Below the pieces are notes generated by a model. The model had not been told where the DNA came from, ran no database searches, and saw nothing but the letters and a program-made list of their open reading frames with translations. Positions 36,646 through 48,300 of a DNA stretch of 64,000 bases are shown here, in pieces. Numbering within the stretch: position 1 is the stretch's first letter; every line of letters begins with the position of its first letter. The position numbers were made by a program, and so were the translations under genes. The stretch comes from Takakia lepidozioides (taxonomy: Eukaryota; Streptophyta; Takakiopsida; Takakiales; Takakiaceae): contig CM060734.1 in assembly GCA_030704615.1 (NCBI GenBank), forward strand, positions 56,188,042 to 56,252,041, given 5' to 3'.

Positions 36646-37440
36646 CTAGGGTACTGATGTTGGATTGGACTCGAGTTTTCGTTTATTGGTGATAATAGTT
36701 GTGAGAGAACAGAGGGCTGTGAGGTGGATAGCTTGAAAACATTTGTGAATTGGGGAGATAGGGATGTAAAAATTGTTGTGCAGGTCATTAATATTGGCAT
36801 TGTGTATGCCTCCTCTAATACTTGTCGTGATGATGGTTAGATGACCGGTGCGCCATCCTTGCCGACGGATATCAAGGGTGGGGTGTATTTTTGCGTCTTG
36901 TGGGCATCGGTCGTGACAGTATATGAACTCGATGAAGTGGATAGTGAGTGATGGGGATGGTGTGGTAGGAGGTAGGGTAGCCCTGCGTAGACCCTGCACT
37001 AGTAAAATATCTGGGCAGAGTCTGGCTGGACAGGTACATGTTCGAGAGGTACAAGTGCATGGAAGCAGCCATGGTGGGACAGTGTGATCAGGTGGGCGAC
37101 CTTGGTATCTGCCTACGTTTAGGAGTGTGTACCATCTGGTTTGGGCACGGCTGAGGAGTAGTTTGTGGATATGCCATACTGCTTGGTTGTGTCGAGTAAT
37201 ATGTAGGCCATGTATGATAGGGTGTGTACATTGGCTAAGTAAGTGTGGCCAGGTGTCACGTTCTTGATGGGTGCCTGAGCAGAGTGGGCAGTATGGAGAT
37301 GGAAAAAGACGTGGCCAGAAAATCTGCTTGCGCTGGTGTCTCATGTATTGGGCGTATCTGAATTTAAGGACTTGACGAATTTGTGCATCTGTAGTAATTT
37401 TGGTATTCCAGAAGTGATGTGATAGTTTATGGTGTAGCAC
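36646..37440 (-). pseudogene. C-terminal zinc-finger region of the non-LTR-like element
   Basis: The 264-codon frame contains CPLCSGTHQERDTWPHLLSQ followed by C: a C-x2-C...H-x4-C finger like the RVT zinc-binding module at the C-terminus of plant LINE ORF2. Upstream RKQIFWPRLFPSPY and downstream HITRHNQAVWHIHKLL fit that module. The rest (GRPPDHTVPPWLLPCTC; RGGIHNANINDLHNNF) is a tail I do not recognise. It recurs in copy 2 (RGGIHNANINDIHNNF), so it is a real part of the family protein. It overlaps no host gene. Confidence 0.65.
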
Positions 37441-37639
37441 ATTGGATTATGTCCACTTTTGGATGTGGACTTTAGTATGGCTAATTGATGCAACGGCTTG
37501 TTTGTTAGCTTTCCTAGTGAGAGTGGCAAGGATATTCCAAACGGGTCTGGGTGCAGGTGGATCTGGAACAGGGTGTATGAACCAAAATGGGTGAGTGTGG
37601 GCGATGTGAATAGGGTCATCAGATGGGATCACACGAGGT

Positions 37640-38220
37640 TGGGCAGCCCCAGCTTGAGCAAACTGGTCGGCAGCATCATTTCCATGTATCCCCGTATGCG
37701 AGCGGACTTTTGCGGAAACGGATGGGGTGGAATTTGGAGAGAACTAGTTGGACAATGGCAGTGATGAGATTGCGGTCTGGGTGGTGATGGTGGGATGAAG
37801 GGCGGGCTATGTGGTTTCTGATAAGGAAGAATGAAGTAAAGGCTGTCGCGTTGTACGAGTAGGATAAGGGTTAGAGATGGTTCCTTCTGCTGAAGGTATT
37901 TGGGAAGAGGGGAGGTGTGCGTATTTAAGTTGATTTGGTTCAATAGTGGCTAGTAAATGGGCTCCAGTGGGAAGGCGTAAAAGGGGGTAGGAATCGTTAG
38001 GCGATTTTTGTTCGGTGAGAATAAGTATTGCGAAGGCATATGGAGAAGTGTGGGCGGCTAAACGCGCCCATTGGAGGGCTTCATGTGTCGGGGAGCCGGC
38101 AGGGGGTGAGCAAGGCCTCTGTCAGACCAAGTGTGTTGTATAGCGGTGCCTGTGGCGCCAAAGAGGCAGTCTCTATGGTTGGGCTGGCATATGTGGTTAG
38201 TTCTATGGGACATGTAAGGG
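37640..38220 (-). pseudogene. RNase H-like region of the non-LTR-like element
   Basis: Across frames the - strand reads RDCLFGATGTAIQHTWSDRG (about 38179-38120) and, near 37715-37650, VRSHTGIHGNDAADQFAQAG, the start and end motifs of an RNase H fold (strand 1 region, and the HTGIHGN..AD block). Copy 2 preserves the middle part. The usual YTDGS start reads RDC here and in copy 2, so the first catalytic Asp context is altered. Frameshifts prevent a single reading frame. Confidence 0.5.
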
Positions 38221-38751
38221 GGCTGGAGTAGTATGAATGAGTTGAAATGAGTTAATAAGCAGTGTAAGGATGTCTTGGGGGAGGGTACTGTGAGCACATG
38301 CCTGTGTCAGTCGGTAGTTTTTTCAGGGGGGGGGGGGGGTGTCTTTGAGGTATCGCTCTACTAACCAATTGATTTCGGTAGTGAAGTCTTGTTTGGGAGG
38401 TTGTAGGGATGTCAATTGAGTGTGTGTGGTGGAGTATTTTTCCCATAACCATTTTAAACGGTTATTAGGGATTAAGCCAATGAATTGACTGTACTTGGCG
38501 TGTATACTAGAGAAGCGGGGGCCCATGCAAATCATGGGAGGGTCGTGATTGATGTCTTTGTCACGGTTGCATTCTGTTATGCAGATATGGATATTAGGGG
38601 CCTGTATTGGGTTGTGTATGAATCACTTGTCCATGGGTTGAAGGGGGGAAGCATGTTGTTGCTGGATATGAGTGAGAAAGTTGGTATTGGTAAGTTTGTG
38701 AAAGGTGGTCAGGAGGGTGAGGTTATGTGTGGGGTCACAATCATCATGGGA

Positions 38752-38889
38752 GTCGAAAAGATCATCCTCTATTTGCCAGATGTTGTCTTCGGAGGGGTAT
38801 CCGGCCCATTTGCAGTGGTCCATACATGTGGCTCCAAAGGAGTCAATCGACGTTTGGGTTTTTATGCCTATGATAGCTTCAATAACGTA
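38752..38889 (-). pseudogene. Chromodomain-like segment in the non-LTR-like element
   Basis: The - strand frame reads YVIEAIIGIK, a short loop, then CKWAGYPSEDNIWQIEDDLF. This is the chromodomain pattern: YxVExI start, KW(A/K)GYPxEDNxW and a following acidic helix with L. The aromatic cage positions (Y, W, W) are present. Chromodomains bind methylated histone H3 and steer integration in gypsy chromoviruses; in a non-LTR setting the role would be inference. The segment lies at the 5' end of the truncated copy, so I cannot exclude that it came from a different element. Confidence 0.6.
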
Positions 38890-38934
38890 GGCATCTGGAT
38901 TTTCAGAGTTGTGTGGTGGGGTAGTGGGAGGTGA

Positions 38935-39172
38935 CAGTAAGGTTATGATTAATGGGGCTCTATCACATCCTTTTCGGCTCTTCCGTTCGGTAAAACAAGG
39001 TTGTTTCATTTCCCCCTTTCTTTTTCTTATAGCTGCAGATGGCTTAGGCCATTTCCCACAAAGTCATGTAGACATTATGGGCCTCAGGGTTGCCTATCCC
39101 CCCTCTCTTTCATACAATATAAAGGCTTCTATGTATGCTGATGATGCAATTTTACTACTGGATAACAACTAA
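38935..39172 (+). pseudogene. LINE reverse transcriptase fragment, part 2
   Basis: Continues part 1: FRLFRSVKQGCFISPFLFLI and MYADDAILLL are RT blocks of non-LTR elements, the latter holding the catalytic ADD. The first 11 bases are the right copy of the target duplication. The frame breaks soon after 39172, and sequence to about 39240 is still LINE-like in other frames. Confidence 0.88.
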
Positions 39173-39320
39173 GGAAGCAGGAAGCAGCCATAACTTCTTG
39201 TCTCAAAGTTTTATAAATAAGTGCAAGCTGCAATTAAAGGAGGTGGGCGCTAGCACCATTCTACTGCCCAATGGAGATGCATGACCCACCAACAGCAGAA
39301 GCTTGGAGGTCCCTATAACA

Positions 39321-39432
39321 ATGCAAGGGATCACCATTGAGGTGGATTTTGAGGTTTGGGATGGCGCAAGATACGATGTCATTTTGGGGATGCAGTGGCT
39401 GGCAGTTGTGGATGCTCAAGTGGCATGCTGAG
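39321..39432 (+). pseudogene. Gypsy-type protease fragment
   Basis: MQGITIEVDFEVWDGARYDV followed by ILGMQWLA matches the C-terminal part of Ty3/gypsy retropepsins (the YDVILGMQWL block). It is on the + strand, ends at a stop and is cut off by the LTR starting at 39521, so it is an older element remnant next to the - strand chromovirus. Confidence 0.6.
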
Positions 39433-39520
39433 ATTCATCAGTGGAGGGGTGTCACCTGCTGGTAAGCGGTTCAAGCTTACAAGTACAAGAGCCCTACCCA
39501 ATGTACCTTTATTGTCAGCC

Positions 39521-40640
39521 TGTCAAGGACGAGAACATGACTGAACACAAACAAGAGATCAGATTAGAGGTATAAGACTAGACAAGAAGTCAAGGTTGGC
39601 GTGGCCGAATGCATGATGGGTAAACATGAATCAAGATGATCTTTATAACAAAGGACAAGAGTACAAGATACTGGAACTCGACTTGAATACTGGAATGCTG
39701 GGAACTGGACTAGAGTGCCAGATACTGAAAACTGGGCTAGAGTACTGGAAGCTGAACTGGAATGCTGGAACTGGAAACAAGAGTAGCTTGAACTTGTGTT
39801 GGCGAGACTGAAGAGTGTCCAGTCTCGCCTCCTATATATATTTGGCTATTAGGAAGTTCCTTAAGGAAGCTTCCCCAATGGAGGTTTCTTGATGGAGAAG
39901 TTTCCTTAAACAAAAGAGGTATCTTGATGGAGAAGTTTCATCCAAAAGAAGCTTCCTGAGCAGTTTCCCAAGGTACTCTCGGTAATTTGGTAAACTTCCG
40001 ATAACTTGATAACTAATGGTAACTTATAAAAAAATATGGTATATCATGGTAATTTTCAATAACATGGTAACTTGGTAACTTTAATATTTACTCAAAGTAA
40101 ATTCCTTTGGGCTATGTCCGTGGCATCACCCCCTCCTCTAGCGCCGAGTTCCTCGAGGAGCGGTAAAATCTTGGGCTTGCTTAGAGTTGGAGAAAATCCA
40201 AAATCCGGCGAATGGTACTTGCCAAATATTTGGTTATTCGTTCTTGACTCAAATGATTTATAGGTCCCTGCAACCATCGATAGTATCCAACACCTTGAAC
40301 TTGGGACCATGCAGTGATTTGAGCATTCGAAGCTGCCTTCAAACATGATTTCGTTGTCATCTAGGTTCGAAACCTCAACCTCCAACAGGATTATCAGATT
40401 TCGAGTAGGCTCCACTTGTCGTTGTACGGGGTCCAGACAAGGAAGTACGCGTCGCATTGGTGGCCCATCGTCTCGAAAGTATCGGCGTGATGTTGAAGGT
40501 TGTGAGAATCGGAATGGCTGATCTGGTAATTGGGTAAGCGACAGCTCCAATGTATCTGGTTCCTGTGACTTCATGCTGCCAATACAAGATGCAAGAGTGC
40601 TGGAAGTGTAGCTATATATACTGATGTGTGGTGTCCCCCC
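39521..40640 (-). repeat. 3' LTR region of the outer chromovirus
   Basis: The outer border at 39521 is TGTCAAGGAC on the + strand (the - strand LTR ends in CTTGACA). The first 230 bp match 51062-51290. A purine-rich GGAGGGGGGACACC tract on the - strand at about 40648-40635 is the likely polypurine tract, but no TG start follows it cleanly, so the 5' border of the LTR (and its length of about 1.1 kb) is uncertain. Confidence 0.55.
40092..40574 (-). pseudogene. Unrecognised 160-codon frame in the 3' LTR region
   Basis: An open frame starting MKSQEPDTLELSLTQLP lies just downstream of a TATATATAGC string and the putative polypurine tract. It contains VSNLDDNEIMFEGSFECSNH, has no motif I know and no second copy in the window (the other LTR is truncated). 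It may be a chance frame in the LTR or an extra ORF downstream of pol. Confidence 0.25.
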
Positions 40641-40767
40641 TCCTTAGCGTGTATCAGGTACACTGAATGTGAAGTCTTCACCTTGAGGCTAACTTGGCTG
40701 ACATCATCGTTGTGACGTCTCATTGACATGTAGCTTGGGGCTTAGCTGGATATCGTTGATGAAACTC

Positions 40768-42207
40768 TTAGACTTTGTCAGATGCATTGGCGAGGTTGGA
40801 TGAAGGTTCCCACGTTCGTTCGCTGATGACGTAGCTTTTCCAATATATTAAATACTCAAGATGTTTATACTTGATGCGAGAGTCTAGGACTTCGTCGACT
40901 TCATATTCGATTTCATAATTGACTTTGATTGGTGGAGTTGATACGGAACCTCTCCCTGGAATATTCGATGGATGATACAATTCCAATAATGAAACATGAA
41001 AGACTGGATGGATGCGCATACTTCGTGGGAGTTTAAGCCGAAAACTGACCGGATTTATTTGACGAATAATTTTGAATGGTCCCAGGTGTTGATATTCCAA
41101 CTTCCTTGATGGTCGCAAGGTTTGTATGTCCCGTCAAAGAAGCCATATACGATATCCGACCTTGAACTGGGGTTGAAGTTGTCAATGTTGATCTGCATAC
41201 TCCTTGTATTGTTTTTGAGCTTTTGCGAGGTGGAATGTAAGCTCCTTGTGAATCGTAGCAAGATGAGTAGCAAGGTTTTCCGCAGTAGGGCTTCCAACAG
41301 TCTTCATGTGGAACGGGTTTGCTCGAGGATGATGACCATAATTAGAGAAAAATGAAGTTTGTTTGGTCGAAGCATGTATAATGTTGTTGCAGGCAAACTC
41401 AGCCAATGACAGAAGATCCGTCCAATTATCTTGGTGATAATTTATTGTACAGCGAAGATACTGCTCCAAAATATGGTTTACGCGTTCGGTTTGACCATCA
41501 ATCTGTGGATGATTAGCTGTAGAGAGGTTGATCTTAGTATCCAATATGTGAAATAATCCCCTCCAAAAATTTCATGTGAACTGTGGTTCTTGATCAGATA
41601 TGATGTCCTTCGGGAGTCCATGAATGCGGTAGATATTATTGAGAAAGAGTCTTGTAGTTTTCTCGCCGATAACCGTCTTATTACATGGGATGAAATGTGT
41701 CATCTTCGTAAAACAATCTACAATAACAAGGATTGAATCAGTGGTTTTGGAAATTGGAAGGTCTGTAATAATGTCCATAGACACGGACGACCATGGGCCC
41801 TTGGGAATGGGTAATGGTTGAAGAAGGTCGTAAGGTCGATGTCGTGGTCCATTTGCTCTAATACACGTGTCACAAGATTTTATAAATTCTTTCACGAATT
41901 TCCACATCTGCGGCCACCAATAATCCTTGGATATCAATTCCATTGTTTTGTTGAAGCCAAAATGTCCTGCAGCCGGAAGATCATTACTTGTTTGAAGAAT
42001 TCAAAGTCGTATAGGTTCTGGAGGTACATAGAGAAGTCCCTTGAAGTAAAGTAAGCCATCTTTGAACTCGAAATCATTTGTAACATGTGGGTAAAGTTGA
42101 TTCAGTTGATTTCGTAGTGTTTTAGCACATTGGTCGTTCTTCGGTGCTTCTTGAATCTTCTTTATGATCTCTTTAACCAATAGAGGGAGTAGTGGACCGT
42201 TTACCAC
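40768..42207 (-). pseudogene. Integrase and chromodomain of the outer chromovirus
   Basis: In order on the - strand: the HHCC-type finger region with KSCDTCIRANGPRHRPYDL, core residues in SVSMDIITDLP (first Asp), IISDQEPQFT (second Asp) and QTERVNHILEQYL (Glu). A GPFKIIRQINPVSFRLKLP block follows, with HPVFHVSLLELYHPS, then a chromodomain VDEVLDSRIKYKHLEYLIYW...TWEP. DDE chemistry and the chromodomain belong to the chromovirus clade of Ty3/gypsy. Stops at about 42000, 41575 and 41180 break the frame. Confidence 0.85.
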
Positions 42208-42371
42208 TATGGCTCACGACCACTGTAACGAGCCACTTTACATCCGTCTGGCAATTCCAAGAACCTTTGAAAGGACATGGATAACATACTCAATTGGAGA
42301 TTTGCTGATTTCAAGATGATGGAATTTTATTGGTTGAAAGCTGCATCCACTTCTTTTGGCGCAAGATACGA

Positions 42372-43170
42372 TCATCGAGAAATAACATCTAGTTTTCCTT
42401 GAAGATGTCCAGGACGGTAGATAATAACAAAATCAAACATTGCTAGTGACATATTCCATCTCGTTTGACATTGAATCAAAACACGAGTACTCATAAAATA
42501 CTCGAGGTTTTTGTGATCGGTGTAGATAGTGACATGATTTTTAGCTCCTTTCAATAGATGACGTCACTCTTCAAAAGCATCGATAATCGCTAGAAGTTTT
42601 TTGTCATGGATTTCATAATTGATCTCCGCGGCGGAAAATTTGTGAGAACGAAAACCAACAAGGTGGAGTCGGCCATCCGTACTGTGTTGAGAGAGTACAG
42701 CACTAAGTGCAAATTCCAATGCATCTGCTTCTAAAAAGAATGGTATGGATGGGTCTGCATGTACCAATATTGGAGCTGTTGTAAATGTCTGCTTCAGCCT
42801 TTCAAATGTCTGGTCAACCTTCTCGTCCCATACAAATTTGTCCTTCCCTGTGAGTCGTGTCAATGGTGCAGCAACTTTGGAGTAGTCATTGATGATATGG
42901 AAATTTATAAATCCCATAAAATATTGTACATCTCGAACCGAAGTTAGTATAATCCACTCGATGATGGTTTGTATTTTCTTCTGATCCATAAAGATGCATT
43001 TGTCGGAAATAATGTAGCCTAGAAATTCGACCTCAGATTGATAGAAAAGTCATTTTTTTCCAACTATGCATATAGTCTTCTTTCTCTTAATTTATCAAGG
43101 ACAAGGCGTACATGACGGCCATGTTCTTCTTCATTCTGTGAAAATATCAAAATGTCGTCCAAATAAAGAA
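42372..43170 (-). pseudogene. RT end and RNase H of the outer chromovirus
   Basis: The frame adjoining the nested insertion begins [15 protein letters not shown], the catalytic YxDD box. Then come VRDVQYFMGFINFH, a PSIPFFLEADALEFALSAVL RNase H start and TDHKNLEYF. Several stops interrupt. The other half of the RT lies beyond the nested element at 48924. Confidence 0.85.
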
Positions 43171-43172
43171 CT

Positions 43173-43538
43173 TATAACAGGATAAAATCTAGAAAGAGTA
43201 GAAAAGTTCCCTAGAAGTTTCCAGAATAATTAGGAATGTTGCTAAGAAGTTTGACTTAAGGAAGTTTGACTTGAGGCTCTCAAGTCAAACCTCTAAGATA
43301 TTCATATTATGGAGAGTAGGTCAAATCTTTTGATAAAGTCATATTATGAAAAATATGTCAAACCTAGGAAGGTTGACTTTAAGAGGTTTTGACTTGAGGC
43401 TCTCAAATCAAACCTTTAAAATAATCATATTGTGAATGGTATATAAACCTGCAATGAAAGCCTAGAAGGCATCGAGTTGTTTTGGGATAAAGTTGAGAAG
43501 TACTTCTATTCTAGTTTGTGTAGATCCTGGGTGTTACA
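43173..43538 (+). repeat. 5' LTR of the nested chromovirus
   Basis: Ends GGGTGTTACA directly before the primer-binding site. It is roughly 90 percent identical by eye to 48559-48923. The TATATAAACC string near 43442 is the likely promoter TATA. The 5' terminal TG has mutated to TA. Confidence 0.88.
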
Positions 43539-43539
43539 A

Positions 43540-43551
43540 TGGTATCAGAGC
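43540..43551 (+). other. Primer-binding site of the nested chromovirus
   Basis: TGGTATCAGAGC, complementary to the 3' end of initiator tRNA-Met, starts one base after the 5' LTR. This is the standard priming site of many plant gypsy and copia elements. Confidence 0.85.
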
Positions 43552-44176
43552 CTAGTCTTTCTTAAAGTTGGGAGTGAATACCCTCTTTAGGAGGATTCGA
43601 TTAAGATGTTTTTTTTTAAAAGAGATTTTTGTTGTTAATATTTTTAAGTGTTGAATAGATAGTAGTGATAGTGTGTCATAACGATAGTATAAAAAATTTA
43701 TAAACTTAAATCAACCCCCTTTTCGTGATTTTCCTTCGGAGTGTGAGTTTAAAATTATATGTTGTCGTAAGGCAGAAATAACAGAGATTTGGAGAGGAAC
43801 AATATCAAGAAGTGTTACAAAACCCACGACCTGTCGTCTTTCTTATAATTAGAATTGGAATGTATACATATGTGTATATACATAGTTCATGGATCGAGGT
43901 AGATATTTTCTGCTTAATTTTCCACCGCCAAATGTATTTAGTATCAATGTGCGCGTCATCGACAAACATCATCTTGTAAGATTTTTGGTTGCAGAATTTG
44001 GAATAAAATTCATGAACCTTGTCATGAGTTCAAACGTCTCATTTGTATTACCAATAGTCACGTACGGGATGGTTTGGGATTGCACTATTTACATATTGTA
44101 TTATGATAAAAGAATAGAGATAGTATACGTTAATCTTAGAAGACAAGCACCACGAAGGAAGGAATAGTGGAGCAAG

Positions 44177-45170
44177 ATGGCGGACAATGAAGAAATTGTG
44201 GACAACGCACATACTACTCATCAAGCCAATAATCAGACGGTGTGGATAATGGAGCGTACACAAATTGCAGAATGATTTTGTCACGACCCAACAACAAAAC
44301 AACGTGTTGATGGAGGAGCTTAAACAAGTGAGACAATCAACCGCCCCGGGACTGGTTGCTGGTGGGTCGGATACGTTATTGCAAAAGATGACTAAGACGT
44401 GCAAGGTCAAGCCGTATAAAGGAAGTCGCGCCATGGGAGTGTTAGAAGGATGGATTTATCGAATGGAGGTACATCTGTCATATTTCCCTACATCAAGTGA
44501 TTTGGACCACGGAATGTTTATACGATCTTTTCTACTCGACAATGCTTCAACATGGTTACAGACATGGGAGAGAAGATAGATTGCAAAAGAAGAACATTTA
44601 CTATGGAGCACCTTGAAAGCGGAACTGCTCCAACAATTCAAGGCTGCTCGAATGAAATTATGGAACTTGAAACAACGCGAGAGTGTGCAAAATTACACTG
44701 AAGATTTTTTGAATCTTCAAGTCCCAATCAAAGACATGAGTCATGCAGAAGCTTTAGACAACTTTGAAATATGATTGAAGAAGAAAATTCAATAAGAGAT
44801 AATTTTACGCAACCTGGTTGATGTCCACGAAGCAATTTTATTGGCCCAAAAGATTGAAGGGATGCTACCAAGATACGACGAAGGTATACATGTCCCATTG
44901 AACCAGTACAGACCAACGCCTATGGAGCTTGGAAATCTTCGAAGACAGGATAACTTCCAATATTCTCAAAGAAATAGGCCGGGAATCAGATATGGAGAAG
45001 ATAACACACAACGGCGAATGAAATTGAATGACAAGGATGTGACCTCCTCAACATTCTCACGAACAGAAGGACAAATGGAAACTAGACAATGTTACAACTG
45101 TGAAAAATACGGACATCTTGTGGCCAATTGCTGAAGTGGAATGTACAATCGATAAACTTATCGAAAACCT
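44177..45170 (+). pseudogene. gag of the nested chromovirus
   Basis: Starts MADNEEIVDNAHTTHQ, breaks at a stop near 44271, and continues in another frame with PYKGSRAMGVLEGWIYRMEV and MFIRSFLLDNASTWLQTWE, typical of gypsy gag capsid regions. It ends with the CCHC zinc knuckle CYNCEKYGHLVANC at about 45093-45134. Two or more frameshifts and stops make it non-functional. Confidence 0.8.
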
Positions 45171-45339
45171 CTTAACAATTTAAGGAGAGGAGAAGATAAC
45201 GAACATCACAATGAGCAGGAAAACGAGAACAACCAATAAGTAGACCTCGCGGTCTTATTGTTTCTACAAAGAAGAGGAAAGGTGAAGGGCCCTACAAGGA
45301 AAAAAGACAAATCAATCATGCGGGCAAGAAAGAGACGCA

Positions 45340-48300
45340 GTTAATTGTGGCAGATGGAACCTTGGAAGGTATTCATGTGAGAGTGTTGATAGATCCTGGG
45401 CCAACAGAAACCTTCTTATTTAAAAATGGTGCCTTGAAACTATGACTCCCCTTAGAAAATGATGAAAGAGATGAAGTAGAAATGTCAAATGGACATAATA
45501 TTAGGCATTCCTTGGATGGAATCTCACAACCCCGATGTTGATTGGCGTCGAAAGATAATCAAAACCTAGAATTGAGAAATATGGGGAGATCAAGTGAGGA
45601 CACCATATCGAAACCTATCATCATTTGTTATAGGTACTACAGTTATATATAAGAAAGACGTATTATTTGTAGGTTTAATAAGAGACATGAAAAATCCAAA
45701 AAAAAAGACATGAGTGAGGTCCCTATAGAATTACAGAGTGTATTGAAAGAGTTCAAATATGTTTTTCCAGATGACCTACCAGCATGGCTTCCGCAAAAAA
45801 GAAAAGTAGAGCATAAGATTGAGGTTGTTCCAAGTAGTACTCTTTCTTGTAAAGTCCCTTATCGATTAGTACCAAACGAGTTGGAAGAATGTAAGGCTCA
45901 AGTTGAGGACCTACTATCAAAGGGCTTTATAAGACCAAGTGTATCCCCGTATTGAGCGCCAGTGTTATTTGTGAAGAAAAAAGATGGAGCAATGCGCATG
46001 TGCATTGATTATCGAGCACTCAACCAACAGACAGTGAAGAACAAGTACCCGTTACCACGCATAGACGATCTATTTGACCAACTGCGAGGAGCAAAATACT
46101 TTACGAAGCTTGATTTGAGGAATAGATACAACTAAATTCGAGTCGCTGATGAAGATGTATATAAAACCGTTTTCCGCACTAGGTATGGACATTTTGAATA
46201 CTGGTTATATCATTTGGTCTCACCAATACCCCAACCACATTCATGGGCCTTATGAATAATATCTTCCACCCATTCTTAGATAGATTTGTGATAATTTTTT
46301 TAGATGATATTTTGTTCTATAGTAACAGCCTTGTCGAGCATAGAAACCACCTCAAACAAGTATTACAAGTTCTCTGTGAGAATCAGTTATATGTCAAAGC
46401 ATCTAAATGTGAGTTTGAAAAACAAGAAGTAGATTATCTTGGGCATCGCGTGAGTAAGAAGGAATTGAGGTAATGAGTGAGAAAATAGAAGTTATTCAGC
46501 AGTGGATAGCCCCTGAAGACATTATCCAATTAAGGAGTTTTCTTGGCCTTACCGGATTCTACAGACGATTTGTACGGACATTCTCAAAGATTGCCCAACC
46601 ATTGACAAATCTTTTGGGCAAAGGAATTAGATGGAAGTGGGGTACAGAAGAAGAGTTAGCATTTCAGGCCTTGAAAGATGCGTTGCTTCATGTCCCGATC
46701 TTGAAATGGTATGATCCGACAAGACTAATCAAGCTCTCGGTAGATGCGTCAGGCTCAGCAGTTTGGTGGGTGTTACAACAAGAATGGGAAGGCGGATGGT
46801 ACCTAGTGGCATATTTTTCTCGCAAATTGTTACCTACGGAATAAAATTACCATACAACCGAACGAGAAGAATTGGCTATTATTTTGGCTACAAAACATTG
46901 GAAGCACTATGTTGGAGACAAAGAGTTCATAGTGGAGACAGACCATAAACCGTTGGTGTACTTGAAGACACAGAAAGATCTATCGAAGAGACAGATTTGT
47001 TGGGCGGAGTGGCGACAACAATTTAACATGAAGATCGTCTATATGGAGGGGAAACGACAATTGGCGGATGCAATGACAAGGATGTTGCGCATGAACACAT
47101 TGACAGAAATCAACATTCAACCCGATTGGTGGAACAAGATAGCGACGGCTTCTAAAGATGATGGGGAGATCGTGGACGCTAAGAAGAAAGGCAAAGTGAC
47201 AGAAGTTCAAGGGTTGGTATTCAAGGAAGGTAAACTTTGGATCCCTGATGAACCTGCATTGAAGACAGAAGTTTTGTTTGAAGCTCATGATACGACGATA
47301 GCATGACATGTTGGAGTTGAAAAAACATTCGAACAATTAAAACGAACATTTTATTGGCCTCGGATGCGAGACGAGATGGAGGCGTACGTTTGAAGTTGCA
47401 TGAAATGTCAACAAAACAAGTCAACACACCGCAAGCCAGCAGGTTTTTTATAACCACTACCAGTACCAAACAGACATTGAGAACATATGAACATGGATTT
47501 AGTTTGTGAGTTACCTCAAACCTTATCAAGATACGACACTATAGTGGTCTTTGTAGACAAATTGAGTAAGATGATACACATCCGTCCCACTAGAAAATTC
47601 ATCACTACACTTGAACTAGCTCGATTATATCTAAAAGTGGTCTATTCCCATCATGGGTTATCTAAAGTTTTCATTATTGATAAGGGTACCCAATTTACTA
47701 GCTTGTTTTGGAAAAGCTTATTTGATCTTTTTAAAACCAAATTAGCTATGTCAACAGCCTCTCATTCGGAGTCAGATAGACAGACAGAGCAAGCGAATCG
47801 TACAATTGAAGACATGTTGCGGGCCTTTATGTTAGAAGAACAAGAAGAGTGGGATTGGTTATTACCATTGGTAGAATTCTCATACAATAACTCGGTCAAC
47901 GCGTCAATTAAAAAAACTCATTTCTTTTTAATGTATGACGAACACCCAAATGTGCCAACAACTCTTACAAAGTTTAAGTTATCAAATGAGGAATTATCCA
48001 AGGTAGCCTCAACTAATACATTTGTGCAACAAATTCGACGGAGAATACGTCAAGCTAAAGAGAAGCTGATGGTTGCCCAAAATCGCAAAAGCAGTATGCA
48101 AATGCACGTCGACGGGATGAGGAGTTTGCAATTGGGGATCAAATGTGGTTGTCTACAACCAACTTACACATCATTGGATCGTGAGGCACGGTTCATTGGT
48201 CATTTTTCGATCATTAAACTGGAGTTACCACCACATATGAAGATCCACCCGGTGTTTCACGTTTCTCTACTACGTCGTTACGAACCTCGACCATTAATAT

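Larger units (their letters stand above)
36435..38934 (-). mobile_element. 5'-truncated non-LTR-like element with chromodomain, RNase H-like and CCHC parts (copy 1)
   Basis: A 2.5-kb insert in the LINE, flanked by an exact 11-bp duplication. In - strand order it encodes a chromodomain-like segment (38889-38752), a linker, an RNase H-like region (about 38220-37640), a CCHC zinc finger (37290-37228), a further C-terminal region and a hairpin-rich 3' UTR ending in CTTCTCTCTC. Variable-length duplications (11 bp here, 13 bp for copy 2), 5' truncation at different points and a simple-sequence tail are signs of target-primed reverse transcription. Reading frames are broken in several places and poly-G tracts occur (36609-36631, 38328-38339). 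The RT itself is missing by truncation, so clade assignment is open. Confidence 0.75.
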
